Part shown: in pieces, positions 25,592 to 32,271 of the stretch | How the letters are laid out: every line of letters starts with the position of its first letter | Numbering within the stretch: position 1 is the stretch's first letter | Assembly (NCBI GenBank): GCA_946407895.1 | Contig: CAMJQA010000007.1 | Coordinates: 1-64,000 of the forward strand | Length of the DNA stretch: 64,000 bases | Source: an uncultured Prevotellaceae bacterium | GTDB taxonomy: Bacteria; Bacteroidota; Bacteroidia; Bacteroidales; Bacteroidaceae | Direction: 5' to 3' | The notes under the pieces: generated by a model | Told to the model about the DNA's origin: nothing | Seen by the model: only the letters and a program-made list of their open reading frames with translations | Databases searched by the model: none | Position numbers and translations under genes: made by a program

Positions 25592-25795
25592 TTATTTATC
25601 TTCTTTCTTTTCAGGTTCGGATGTGATTTCCTTTTCGATCTCATTCATGCCATCCTTGAAACTCTTGACTCCTTTTCCAAGTCCTTTCATCAGTTCGGGA
25701 ATCTTCTTTCCACCAAAGAGCAGAAGAACAACGAGTGCGATGATGATAATCTCACCCGTGCCCAAATTTCCAATAAACATTAAATGTTGTGTCAT
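25592..25795 (-). CDS. tatA: twin-arginine translocase subunit TatA
   Basis: 67 residues: a single N-terminal membrane helix ([17 protein letters not shown]), the hinge [15 protein letters not shown] and an amphipathic helix with a charged tail, the exact TatA architecture. TatA oligomers form the Tat conduit. First gene of a run in which the second gene encodes a Tat substrate; no separate tatB is visible, which is common in Bacteroidota. Confidence 0.95.
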   Translation of the reverse strand: MTQHLMFIGNLGTGEIIIIALVVLLLFGGKKIPELMKGLGKGVKSFKDGMNEIEKEITSEPEKKEDK

Positions 25796-25983
25796 GTTCT
25801 TAATCTTTTAATCAATTTATATTATTTGTTTCTTTTTTTTATCTCTTTATCTCTTTTCTCAATTTATTGTCTTCATCTGTCTGTAGGAAGCTATGAAAAT
25901 CTTGATTCTCATCCTGCATCCATTTTGCTGCTTTTGCATCGTCTTGGCAGCCCTAATTTGCCTTTTTTTAAGTTAAAACCGTG

Positions 25984-26015
25984 TAAAGTTATAAAAAATA
26001 AATAGAGTGAACAAA
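25984..26015 (-). promoter_or_regulatory. probable promoter of the tatA cluster, TTTG-N20-TAACTTTA
   Basis: On the minus strand TTTG (26015-26012), 20 nt, then TAACTTTA (25991-25984), one mismatch from the -7 consensus. It would give a leader of about 180 nt before tatA. The rest of 25796-26060 shows no gene. Confidence 0.5.
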
Positions 26016-26060
26016 ACTAATTGCGATTGTTTTCCGTTTTTTAACACTTATAAACAATTT

Positions 26061-26100
26061 GGGCGGTACAAAAAGCCTATTCTGGCTTTAAGTACCGCCC
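26061..26100 (-). terminator. terminator after the TPR protein gene
   Basis: GGGCGGTAC (26061-26069) pairs with GTACCGCCC (26092-26100), with an inner AAAGCC/GGCTTT pairing, giving a nearly continuous stem. It follows the stop of the leftward TPR gene by about 31 bp. Confidence 0.9.
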
Positions 26101-26131
26101 AAAAGGAGTCGGATTGTTTCCTTATGCTACA

Positions 26132-27547
26132 TTATTTAATACCTTTTGTCCAGAAGGCTTCCTCTGCCTTCTGCTTGGCAATGAATTCGTCGTAAGCAGC
26201 CTTGGCTTTGGCAGCAGCAGCCTGGTTGGCCTGAGCTTTCTGAATGTTCTCCTTCAGTCGGTTGGCCATACCACTCACGGTGATGTCGGCTTCTGCGGCT
26301 TTGGTGCAGTATGCAACGGCTTCGTTGTACTGTCCCAGCTGAGTATATACATTTGCTTGTTTCAGATAAGCTTTTCCTGCCAAGTCGGCATTGTATCCGA
26401 TAGCACGTTCAGCATAGGTGAGGGCTCCGGTGAAACTCTTGTTCTTGGTCAGGCCATTGGCGATATTCAGGCAGATGGCGCCACGCTTGGCATCGCTAGG
26501 GCAGAGTTCCAGAGCTTTGTTGTAGTATTCGAGCATCTTCTCTGGCGTGCCGTCTTTCTGCTCTTTCTGAGCAAGACCGATTGCACTGGTGAATGTAGGC
26601 TCAATTGCGTATGCAGCTTCAGCATACTGATAGTAGATGTCGCTGTCATCACAGTCGTTCTGTGCCATCAGAGTGAGTGCACTGTTCAGCTTATTAATAT
26701 CATTCTTGTAGCTATCAAGCTTCTTCGTGTATATGTTAATAATCTGGTCATGGTCGGCAGCACCGCTCTTGGCAAACGTCTGCTCGATAAGTGCCAGGGG
26801 GCCATCATATTTCTCAACCAGCTTCTTTGCTTTTTCTGCATCGCCCTCAGCCTGTGCTTCCTTAGCCAGCTGCAGCATGTTCTCGCAGGCATCCTTCGAG
26901 TCCAGGTAGTCCTGCAGATAGTTCTCGCGCATCGCGTTAGGTGCAGCCTTATACATGGCATCACTCACCAGGAAGAAATTCTGCAGTACCGAACCTTCGA
27001 TTTCACGTCCGCCTTTTTCATTTATCATCTTGATGGCGTTGCGATAGTTGTCGTAAGACTTGTTCAGGGTATATTCCGAACCCTTCACCGTAGGCGCTGT
27101 CCAGTTGTAGTAGTCAGCCTTCACGGAGAGCACGTCGCCCAGTGTCGACTTTGTGTTTGCAAATGAATTTAAAACCTCAAGGTTCTTTTGCCTGGCTTCA
27201 AAGAGTTCCATTAGTTCGTTGAAGTAGGCCAATTTCTTAGCATCATCCTTTTCTCCTTGAATCAGATAGTAGAACATAACAGGGCCCTGCGTGTAGATGC
27301 CATTTACAGCATAGGGCGCATATTTCTTGAGCCAGTTGTAATTAATATAAGCTTCGGCCCAGTTTTGGTTACTGATACTCTGCTGGAACATGGAAATATA
27401 GCCACGGCCAATCTTTATGCTATCCTCATTATTATTGTTAGAATAGCCTATACGTTCGTCTACAGTTGATCCTTCAAAGTTCTGTGCCATAGCAGCGCCA
27501 CTCAGCGCTGACAATGCAATTACAAATGTGAGTTTTCTTAGTTTCAT
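26132..27547 (-). CDS. secreted tetratricopeptide repeat protein
   Basis: 471 residues. A Sec signal peptide (LTFVIALSALSGAAMAQ) precedes an all-helical protein with repeated TPR-like pairs, clearest at PEKMLEYYNKALELCPSDAKRG, ALTYAERAIGYNADLAGKAY and VYTQLGQYNEAVAYCTKAAEAD. The C-terminus is an Ala/Gln/Lys-rich helix. Probably a periplasmic scaffold; no enzymatic motif. Monocistronic, with its own promoter and a strong terminator. Confidence 0.82.
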   Translation of the reverse strand: MKLRKLTFVIALSALSGAAMAQNFEGSTVDERIGYSNNNNEDSIKIGRGYISMFQQSISNQNWAEAYINYNWLKKYAPYAVNGIYTQGPVMFYYLIQGEKDDAKKLAYFNELMELFEARQKNLEVLNSFANTKSTLGDVLSVKADYYNWTAPTVKGSEYTLNKSYDNYRNAIKMINEKGGREIEGSVLQNFFLVSDAMYKAAPNAMRENYLQDYLDSKDACENMLQLAKEAQAEGDAEKAKKLVEKYDGPLALIEQTFAKSGAADHDQIINIYTKKLDSYKNDINKLNSALTLMAQNDCDDSDIYYQYAEAAYAIEPTFTSAIGLAQKEQKDGTPEKMLEYYNKALELCPSDAKRGAICLNIANGLTKNKSFTGALTYAERAIGYNADLAGKAYLKQANVYTQLGQYNEAVAYCTKAAEADITVSGMANRLKENIQKAQANQAAAAKAKAAYDEFIAKQKAEEAFWTKGIK

Positions 27548-27594
27548 CTTTTAGAATTGTTTATTCTTGTTCTTGTTTTATTTCATTTCGAGTG

Positions 27595-27602
27595 CAAAAT
27601 TA
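27595..27602 (-). promoter_or_regulatory. promoter -7 box of the TPR protein gene
   Basis: TAATTTTG on the minus strand followed by CAC, 48 bp upstream of the ATG. Confidence 0.65.
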
Positions 27603-27661
27603 CAAAAAATATGGCAATCTGCAACTATTTCTTCATCTTAAACATCAATAATTCACATTTA

Positions 27662-27853
27662 TTAATAACTGTCAAGGTGTTCTACAACTGGAGGCCCCAT
27701 TCTTTCTGCATATTCTTTGCATATTCTTTTTGACTCTGCAACTTCCTTGCTCATTTTAAGCATACACGTTGCAATGACAGGATTCTGAAACCACTGCTTG
27801 TAAGTAGCGTGTTTGCAATTGATGCATTTTACCATTTCTTGTACTGAAGCCAT
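27662..27853 (-). CDS. small four-cysteine protein of unknown function
   Basis: 63 residues with Cys10 and Cys13 (CINC), Cys30 and Cys45, a spacing that could hold one zinc ion or iron-sulfur cluster. There is a KCINCKHA start, a Trp/Phe pair (QWF) and a charged helical middle (MSKEVAESKRICKEYAERMG). No signal peptide. No family recognised. A canonical promoter box 32 bp upstream supports that it is a real gene. Confidence 0.7.
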   Translation of the reverse strand: MASVQEMVKCINCKHATYKQWFQNPVIATCMLKMSKEVAESKRICKEYAERMGPPVVEHLDSY

Positions 27854-27884
27854 CTCTATATACTGATTTACGTTATTTCAACCG

Positions 27885-27892
27885 CAAAGTTA
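27885..27892 (-). promoter_or_regulatory. promoter -7 box of the four-cysteine protein gene
   Basis: TAACTTTG on the minus strand followed by CGG, 32 bp upstream of the ATG. Confidence 0.65.
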
Positions 27893-27980
27893 AGCCTTTT
27901 ATTTTAATTGGGAAAGATAAAATCCCTAAAAATGATGAAAAATCCCTATTGGTTTGTTTCTTCGTCTCAGTTATTTGTTG

Positions 27981-27988
27981 TAATTTTG
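27981..27988 (+). promoter_or_regulatory. promoter -7 box of the exchanger gene
   Basis: TAATTTTG followed by CA, 42 bp upstream of the ATG at 28030. Confidence 0.65.
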
Positions 27989-28029
27989 CATTTGCTTTTT
28001 CATTAAATACTGATTAAATACTGTTTAAC

Positions 28030-28959
28030 ATGATAATTCTTAATATAGTTTGGGTTGTTGTAGGTACAGCTTTACTTCTTTGGGGCGCCGACCGATTTAC
28101 AGATGGTGCTTGTGGCATTGCCCGTAAATGGCATGTTAGTGAGTTGGTTATCGGTCTTACGATTGTTGCCTTCGGTACAAGTCTGCCGGAATTTGTGGTA
28201 AGCCTGTTCAGTTCTTTGCGTGGCAGTGCTGATATGAGTATAGGAAACATCATTGGCAGCAATATATTCAATACTTTGGTAATCGTAGGTGCTTCTTGCC
28301 TGATGATGAAAATGGTGGCCGACAATGGTGTCTTGTTACGTGATGTTCCATTTTGCATCCTAGTGTCTGCTATCCTTGTCGGATTGGGATTGATGGGACA
28401 AATCTATCGTTGGGGGGCACTCATCTTGTGCTTTTTGTTCCTCATCTTTTTGGCCTATAACATGTATTTGGTGAAATCGCAGAAAGAAACTCTGTCTTCG
28501 ACAACAGAAGAAATGTCTGGTTGGCGTTTATTATTCCTAATTATAATAGGTATATGTACCTTAGTCGGCGGTGGACAGCTCTTGGTAAACTCAGCTGCTG
28601 AATTGGCACGCGCCTTTGGCGTTAGCGAGAGTGTTATAGGCCTGACTATTCTGGCTGGTGGCACAAGCCTCCCAGAACTCGCCACAAGCGTTATGGCAGC
28701 ACGAAAAGGCAGTCAAGGTGTGGCGTTGGGTAATGTTATTGGCAGTAATGTCTTCAACATATCCTTCGTGCTAGGTGTATGCAATCTCATCCGTCCGATG
28801 CAGATTCAGGATATATCTTTTGTTGATTGGGGCGTAATGTTAGGCAGTTGTTTGTTGCTCTGGCTCTTTGCTTTCACGGGTGGTCGTATTACAAAAACAG
28901 AGGGTTCTATCCTTCTTCTGTGTTATGCGGCTTACCTTTCATTCCTTCTTCTTCATTAA
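28030..28959 (+). CDS. calcium/sodium antiporter (CaCA family)
   Basis: 309 residues, ten hydrophobic segments in two homologous halves. Each half has the alpha-repeat signature: VAFGTSLPEFVVS with GNIIGSNIFNTL in the first, and LAGGTSLPELATS with GNVIGSNVFNISF in the second. These hold the acidic ion-binding residues of Na+/Ca2+ exchangers (YrbG type). An inner-membrane protein that extrudes calcium. Its last 21 bp overlap the end of the convergent gene. Confidence 0.95.
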   Translation: MIILNIVWVVVGTALLLWGADRFTDGACGIARKWHVSELVIGLTIVAFGTSLPEFVVSLFSSLRGSADMSIGNIIGSNIFNTLVIVGASCLMMKMVADNGVLLRDVPFCILVSAILVGLGLMGQIYRWGALILCFLFLIFLAYNMYLVKSQKETLSSTTEEMSGWRLLFLIIIGICTLVGGGQLLVNSAAELARAFGVSESVIGLTILAGGTSLPELATSVMAARKGSQGVALGNVIGSNVFNISFVLGVCNLIRPMQIQDISFVDWGVMLGSCLLLWLFAFTGGRITKTEGSILLLCYAAYLSFLLLH

Positions 28960-29352
28960 GAAGACTGAGGGTATTTTCACAAGTTTCTTTCCATTCACAC
29001 GCTTAATTACGTTGTGACCTGTGAATTCCATTTTCCAGATGGAATCGTTTTGTTGCGTGATTTGGACAGATTGTGTTTCACTCCCTAAGTCATTTGAAAC
29101 ACGTAGGGTCGCGCTTTTGTCGTTTTCAATTTTGAATGATGTAATGCTCCAAACGCCATAGATGTTTCCACCCAAATAGCCATTCATGGGACCGAACATC
29201 TCCATACCGGGAACTTCGATATCCTCCTTATATAAGTTCATCACGAGATTTATCTTTTCCTCGGGACAAGTGAGTGTCATCTTCCAAGGTCCCTGGGCCA
29301 AGAGTGAAAATGATTCGCAGAAGAAGAGGAGGGGCAATAAAGGCTTGATCAT
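28939..29352 (-). CDS. small secreted protein of unknown function
   Basis: 137 residues with a signal peptide (LLPLLFFCESFSLLAQ) and a predicted beta-rich mature part: GPWKMTLTCPEEKINLVMNLY, then YGVWSITSFKIENDKSATLRV and a C-terminal VNGKKLVKIPSVF. It resembles a lipocalin-like or META-like single-domain protein but no family is certain. It overlaps the exchanger gene tail to tail by 21 bp and has its own strong promoter. Confidence 0.72.
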   Translation of the reverse strand: MIKPLLPLLFFCESFSLLAQGPWKMTLTCPEEKINLVMNLYKEDIEVPGMEMFGPMNGYLGGNIYGVWSITSFKIENDKSATLRVSNDLGSETQSVQITQQNDSIWKMEFTGHNVIKRVNGKKLVKIPSVFLMKKKE

Positions 29353-29383
29353 ACGTTTTGTTGATTTAATGTCGTTTCGTGTG

Positions 29384-29414
29384 CAAAGATACGCAAAAAT
29401 GTGATATTGGCAAA
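29384..29414 (-). promoter_or_regulatory. promoter TTTG-N19-TATCTTTG
   Basis: On the minus strand TTTG (29414-29411), 19 nt, TATCTTTG (29391-29384), a full match; the ATG of the small secreted protein is 32 bp downstream. Confidence 0.8.
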
Positions 29415-29504
29415 TGTTTTAACTCTTTTTTCCAATCTTGCTCCTTTACTTTTTGTTCACCTTGTATTATTCTGGATGGTTTATTGGGTAAAACCTGTGC
29501 AGGA

Positions 29505-29628
29505 AGATAAAAGAAGACCGCCATCTCTGACATGGCTTAAGAGATGGCGGTCTTTGTGAAATTCATGGACAAGATTCCTTTTACAACTTAATAAAAAACA
29601 GACTATAATTCACTAATTATTATTAACT
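29505..29628 (-). ncRNA. candidate small RNA with orphan terminator
   Basis: In this divergent gap no gene ends, yet a perfect 15-bp hairpin (29514-29528 with 29540-29554, AAGACCGCCATCTCT) is followed on the minus strand by the U-rich CTTTTATC. A -7 box TAATTTTG lies upstream at 29642-29635, without a good -33 element. A transcript of about 120 nt would result. It holds a possible 9-codon reading frame (MNFTKTAIS) running into the hairpin. Inferred only from these signals. Confidence 0.35.
29514..29554. terminator. orphan 15-bp hairpin in a divergent intergenic region
   Basis: AAGACCGCCATCTCT and its exact inverse form a 15-bp stem with an 11-nt loop. Both flanking genes are transcribed away from it. 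Confidence 0.75.
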
Positions 29629-29671
29629 CGATGCCAAAATTACTGTTTTTGTGAGACAATAATCTTCGATA

Positions 29672-29705
29672 TTTGATATAAAATCTTTGTTCTTTGATAT
29701 AAAAT
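29672..29705 (+). promoter_or_regulatory. two direct repeats TTTGATATAAAAT spaced 21 bp, upstream of araC gene
   Basis: TTTGATATAAAAT occurs at 29672-29684 and 29693-29705, exactly 21 bp apart (two helical turns), 68-100 bp upstream of the -7 box of the AraC-type gene. This is the geometry of sites bound by AraC-family proteins; autoregulation is inferred. Confidence 0.5.
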
Positions 29706-29772
29706 AAACTTTTTTTCACAGTTTTTGGGCAAAAAATGTTGTTTAACATATTCATTCCACTTCAAAATATTG

Positions 29773-29780
29773 TACTTTTG
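29773..29780 (+). promoter_or_regulatory. promoter -7 box of the AraC-type gene
   Basis: TACTTTTG followed by TATC, 37 bp upstream of the ATG at 29818. No -33 TTTG at the usual distance, which would fit an activator-dependent promoter. Confidence 0.6.
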
Positions 29781-29817
29781 TATCAAAAAAGAAGAATAAT
29801 GTATTTCAATCGCGAAA

Positions 29818-30732
29818 ATGAAGCAGTTACAGGATAATGATACAAAATTTACCTATCTGGTTGCAAACGAGCGCGACCGGCAGTGGGGACTTTGTGTGAA
29901 TACGGTTGGTTTTGAATCGCTCAGCCCTCACATGAAATATCCTCATCCTGGGCATCCAGAAGGCTATGCATTTGATATTAACAAGGGCAGAGTCATTGGT
30001 GAATTCCAACTTAAATATATTGTCAGCGGCGCTGGGGTACTGAAGACGGCTTCACATTCTGAAATCAGATTAAGGAGTGGCGACTTGTTTCTCATTGTTC
30101 CTGGTGAGTGGCATACGTATTGGCCTGTTGAGCGAACGGGATGGGATAGTTATTGGATTGGCTTTGAAGGTGACATCATTAATCGGTGGCTGGCTAATGA
30201 TTTTATTTCCAGTGAAAATCCTGTGGCACATATTGGCTATAAAGACCAGGTAAATGTGCTTTTTCAGCATGCTTTGGACGTGGCTTTTGCTGAAGAACGC
30301 GGACATCAGCAAATGCTTGGCGGAATAGCCGAAATGCTTTGCTCGGAGTTCTATTACTCTCAGCAGAGTTCACAAGGCGATTTGTCTGAAAGCAAGGGGT
30401 ATGATGTAAATATTGTAAGCGAGGGGCGTAGAATGATACGTAACAGGCTTGAGGAAGATATCAGCATTCAGGAAATTGCTCAGGAACTTCGGATAAGTTA
30501 TTCTTCTTTCCGTAAGTATTTTAAGCGTTATACGGGCTATTCCCCTTCGTATTATCAGCAGTTCCTGCGGTTGCAAATGGCAAAAGAACTGCTTCAGAAT
30601 ACAAATGCTTCGGTTGCAGATGTGGCTTATCGCTTTCAATTCGTTTCTCCCGACTACTTTTCATATCGTTTCAAGGAAGTGCTTGGTGTAAGTCCATCCA
30701 CGTTCAAGCGAAAGCGTAATGAGCAGGGTTAA
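29818..30732 (+). CDS. AraC-family transcriptional regulator
   Basis: 304 residues. The N-terminal half is a cupin-like sensory domain (GEFQLKYIVSGAGVLKT, GDLFLIVPGEWHTYWP). The C-terminal half has two helix-turn-helix units: DISIQEIAQELRISYSSFRKYF and ASVADVAYRFQFVSPDYFSYRF, ending with the AraC signature KEVLGVSPSTFKRKR. The effector is probably a sugar, by analogy with similar Bacteroidota regulators, but this is not visible. It is convergent with the RND efflux operon; regulation of that operon is possible but unproven. Confidence 0.92.
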   Translation: MKQLQDNDTKFTYLVANERDRQWGLCVNTVGFESLSPHMKYPHPGHPEGYAFDINKGRVIGEFQLKYIVSGAGVLKTASHSEIRLRSGDLFLIVPGEWHTYWPVERTGWDSYWIGFEGDIINRWLANDFISSENPVAHIGYKDQVNVLFQHALDVAFAEERGHQQMLGGIAEMLCSEFYYSQQSSQGDLSESKGYDVNIVSEGRRMIRNRLEEDISIQEIAQELRISYSSFRKYFKRYTGYSPSYYQQFLRLQMAKELLQNTNASVADVAYRFQFVSPDYFSYRFKEVLGVSPSTFKRKRNEQG

Positions 30733-30735
30733 TAT

Positions 30736-30796
30736 GAAAGTACCCTGCGGTTGGTTATAATTCACACCTTTCCCGCAGGGTACTTTCTTTTTTTTG
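30736..30796 (+). terminator. terminator after the AraC-type gene
   Basis: GAAAGTACCCTGCGG (30736-30750) pairs perfectly with CCGCAGGGTACTTTC (30773-30787), followed by TTTTTTTTT. Confidence 0.95.
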
Positions 30797-30848
30797 ATGG
30801 TTATACTCTCACTCTCTGTTGTGAGTGAACCTTCTTACATTGCTTCTC

Positions 30849-32255
30849 TTATTCGCCACCACCGCCCAGGGCCTGATAGAGGTCGATAGTGCCCTGGATG
30901 ATGCTGAAGTCGTTGCTTACCTGTCCCATCTGTGCCTGTAGGAGGCCGCTCTGGGCCGTGAGGATCTGCAGGTAGGTGGAGTTGCTTTCCTTGTAGAGCT
31001 TCTCGTTGGCGTCAACAGCATCTTCATAACTCTTTACCTGTTTCTCAAGCAGTTGCTGCTTGGCCTTTGCAGTATTGATTGATGCCATAGCGTTATTTAC
31101 CTCTATGCCGGCCTCGATGAGCGTCTGCTGGAAACCGATGGTTGCCACTTCCATCTCGGCCTGGCTGTTCTTGTAGGCAGCGCGTATCTTGCCGTTCTGG
31201 AAAATGGGCTGTGCCAGGTTGGCAACAGCGGCCAGCACGAAGCCGCCGGGGTTTACAATGCCGGCACCTGTGATGCTGTTGGCAAAGGCTCCGTTGGCAC
31301 TCAGTGTCAGGTTGGGGTAGAAGCTGGCCTTGGCTATGTTCTTGTTGTAGAAGGCGCTGGCCAGTGCCAGTTCAGCCTGCTTCACGTCGGGCCTGCGGCT
31401 CAGTATGCTGATGGGCACGCCTGTGGTGCAGGCGGCAGGTGTTTGGAATGTGCTGAATTTGGCACGGCTGATGTGCTGAGGCGTCTTTCCCAGAATAGTG
31501 CACAGGGCATTTTCCACCTCCCGAATATTCTGTTCTATCTCCACCGAGCTGGTGCAGATGCTCCAGTAGTTGGCCTCGGTACTTGCTACGGCAGCCTTGT
31601 TGCTCATGCCTGCTGCCATCAGGTGGCGCGTCATCTCCAGTGTCTGTTTCCACTTCTGGGTGGTCTCGGTGGCTATCTCGAGCTGGCGATCCAGCATTGA
31701 GAGGGTGTAGTAGAGGCTGGCTACGTTGGCTACCAGGGCTGTCTGTACGGCCTGGCGCACCGTCTTCATGTTCTCTACGGCCACCTCGCGGCCCTTCTTC
31801 GTGTTGCGCAACTGTCCGAAGCAGTCTATCTGCCAGTTCAGGGCCAGGGGGAAGGAGTAGGTCTTGTTGGCTCCGTTGCCCATCACGGCCTTGTACTCAT
31901 CGCGGTTATATGGGTCAACGGCCCCGCTGATGGTTCCGCTGGGCGCAAAGGCCAGGCTGGGGAAGAAGGCCAGTTTTGCAGCCTTCAGGTTGTTCTGGGC
32001 CTCCTGTATGCGCAGGTCGGCCTGCCTCAAGTTGCTGTTCTGTGCCAGGGCCTGTTCGATGAGGGCCTGCAGGGTGGGGTCGGTGAAGACCTGGCGCCAT
32101 CCCAGGTCGCCAAGTCCTTGTTCGCCGCCACTTTGAGCATCGCCGTATATGCCATCGGCTGTGATGGAAGAGGGACGCTCGTAGTTCTTATATACTCCAC
32201 AGCTGCTCAGCAGGGCGGCAGTCATGGTTATCGTGATGATTCTAATCTTATTCAT
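30849..32255 (-). CDS. RND efflux outer-membrane lipoprotein (OprM/NodT family)
   Basis: About 468 residues. Signal peptide with lipobox ALLSSC (Cys about 19), then two outer-membrane-factor repeats. Family segments: LGWRQVFTDPTLQALIEQALAQN, LSMLDRQLEIATETTQKW and VPISILSRRPDVKQAELALA. It forms the trimeric outer-membrane duct of the tripartite pump encoded just upstream. A TTG three codons earlier is not preferred over the ATG used here. Last gene of the operon, 16 bp after the permease. Confidence 0.94.
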   Translation of the reverse strand: MNKIRIITITMTAALLSSCGVYKNYERPSSITADGIYGDAQSGGEQGLGDLGWRQVFTDPTLQALIEQALAQNSNLRQADLRIQEAQNNLKAAKLAFFPSLAFAPSGTISGAVDPYNRDEYKAVMGNGANKTYSFPLALNWQIDCFGQLRNTKKGREVAVENMKTVRQAVQTALVANVASLYYTLSMLDRQLEIATETTQKWKQTLEMTRHLMAAGMSNKAAVASTEANYWSICTSSVEIEQNIREVENALCTILGKTPQHISRAKFSTFQTPAACTTGVPISILSRRPDVKQAELALASAFYNKNIAKASFYPNLTLSANGAFANSITGAGIVNPGGFVLAAVANLAQPIFQNGKIRAAYKNSQAEMEVATIGFQQTLIEAGIEVNNAMASINTAKAKQQLLEKQVKSYEDAVDANEKLYKESNSTYLQILTAQSGLLQAQMGQVSNDFSIIQGTIDLYQALGGGGE

Positions 32256-32271
32256 ATCTCTCAATATATGC

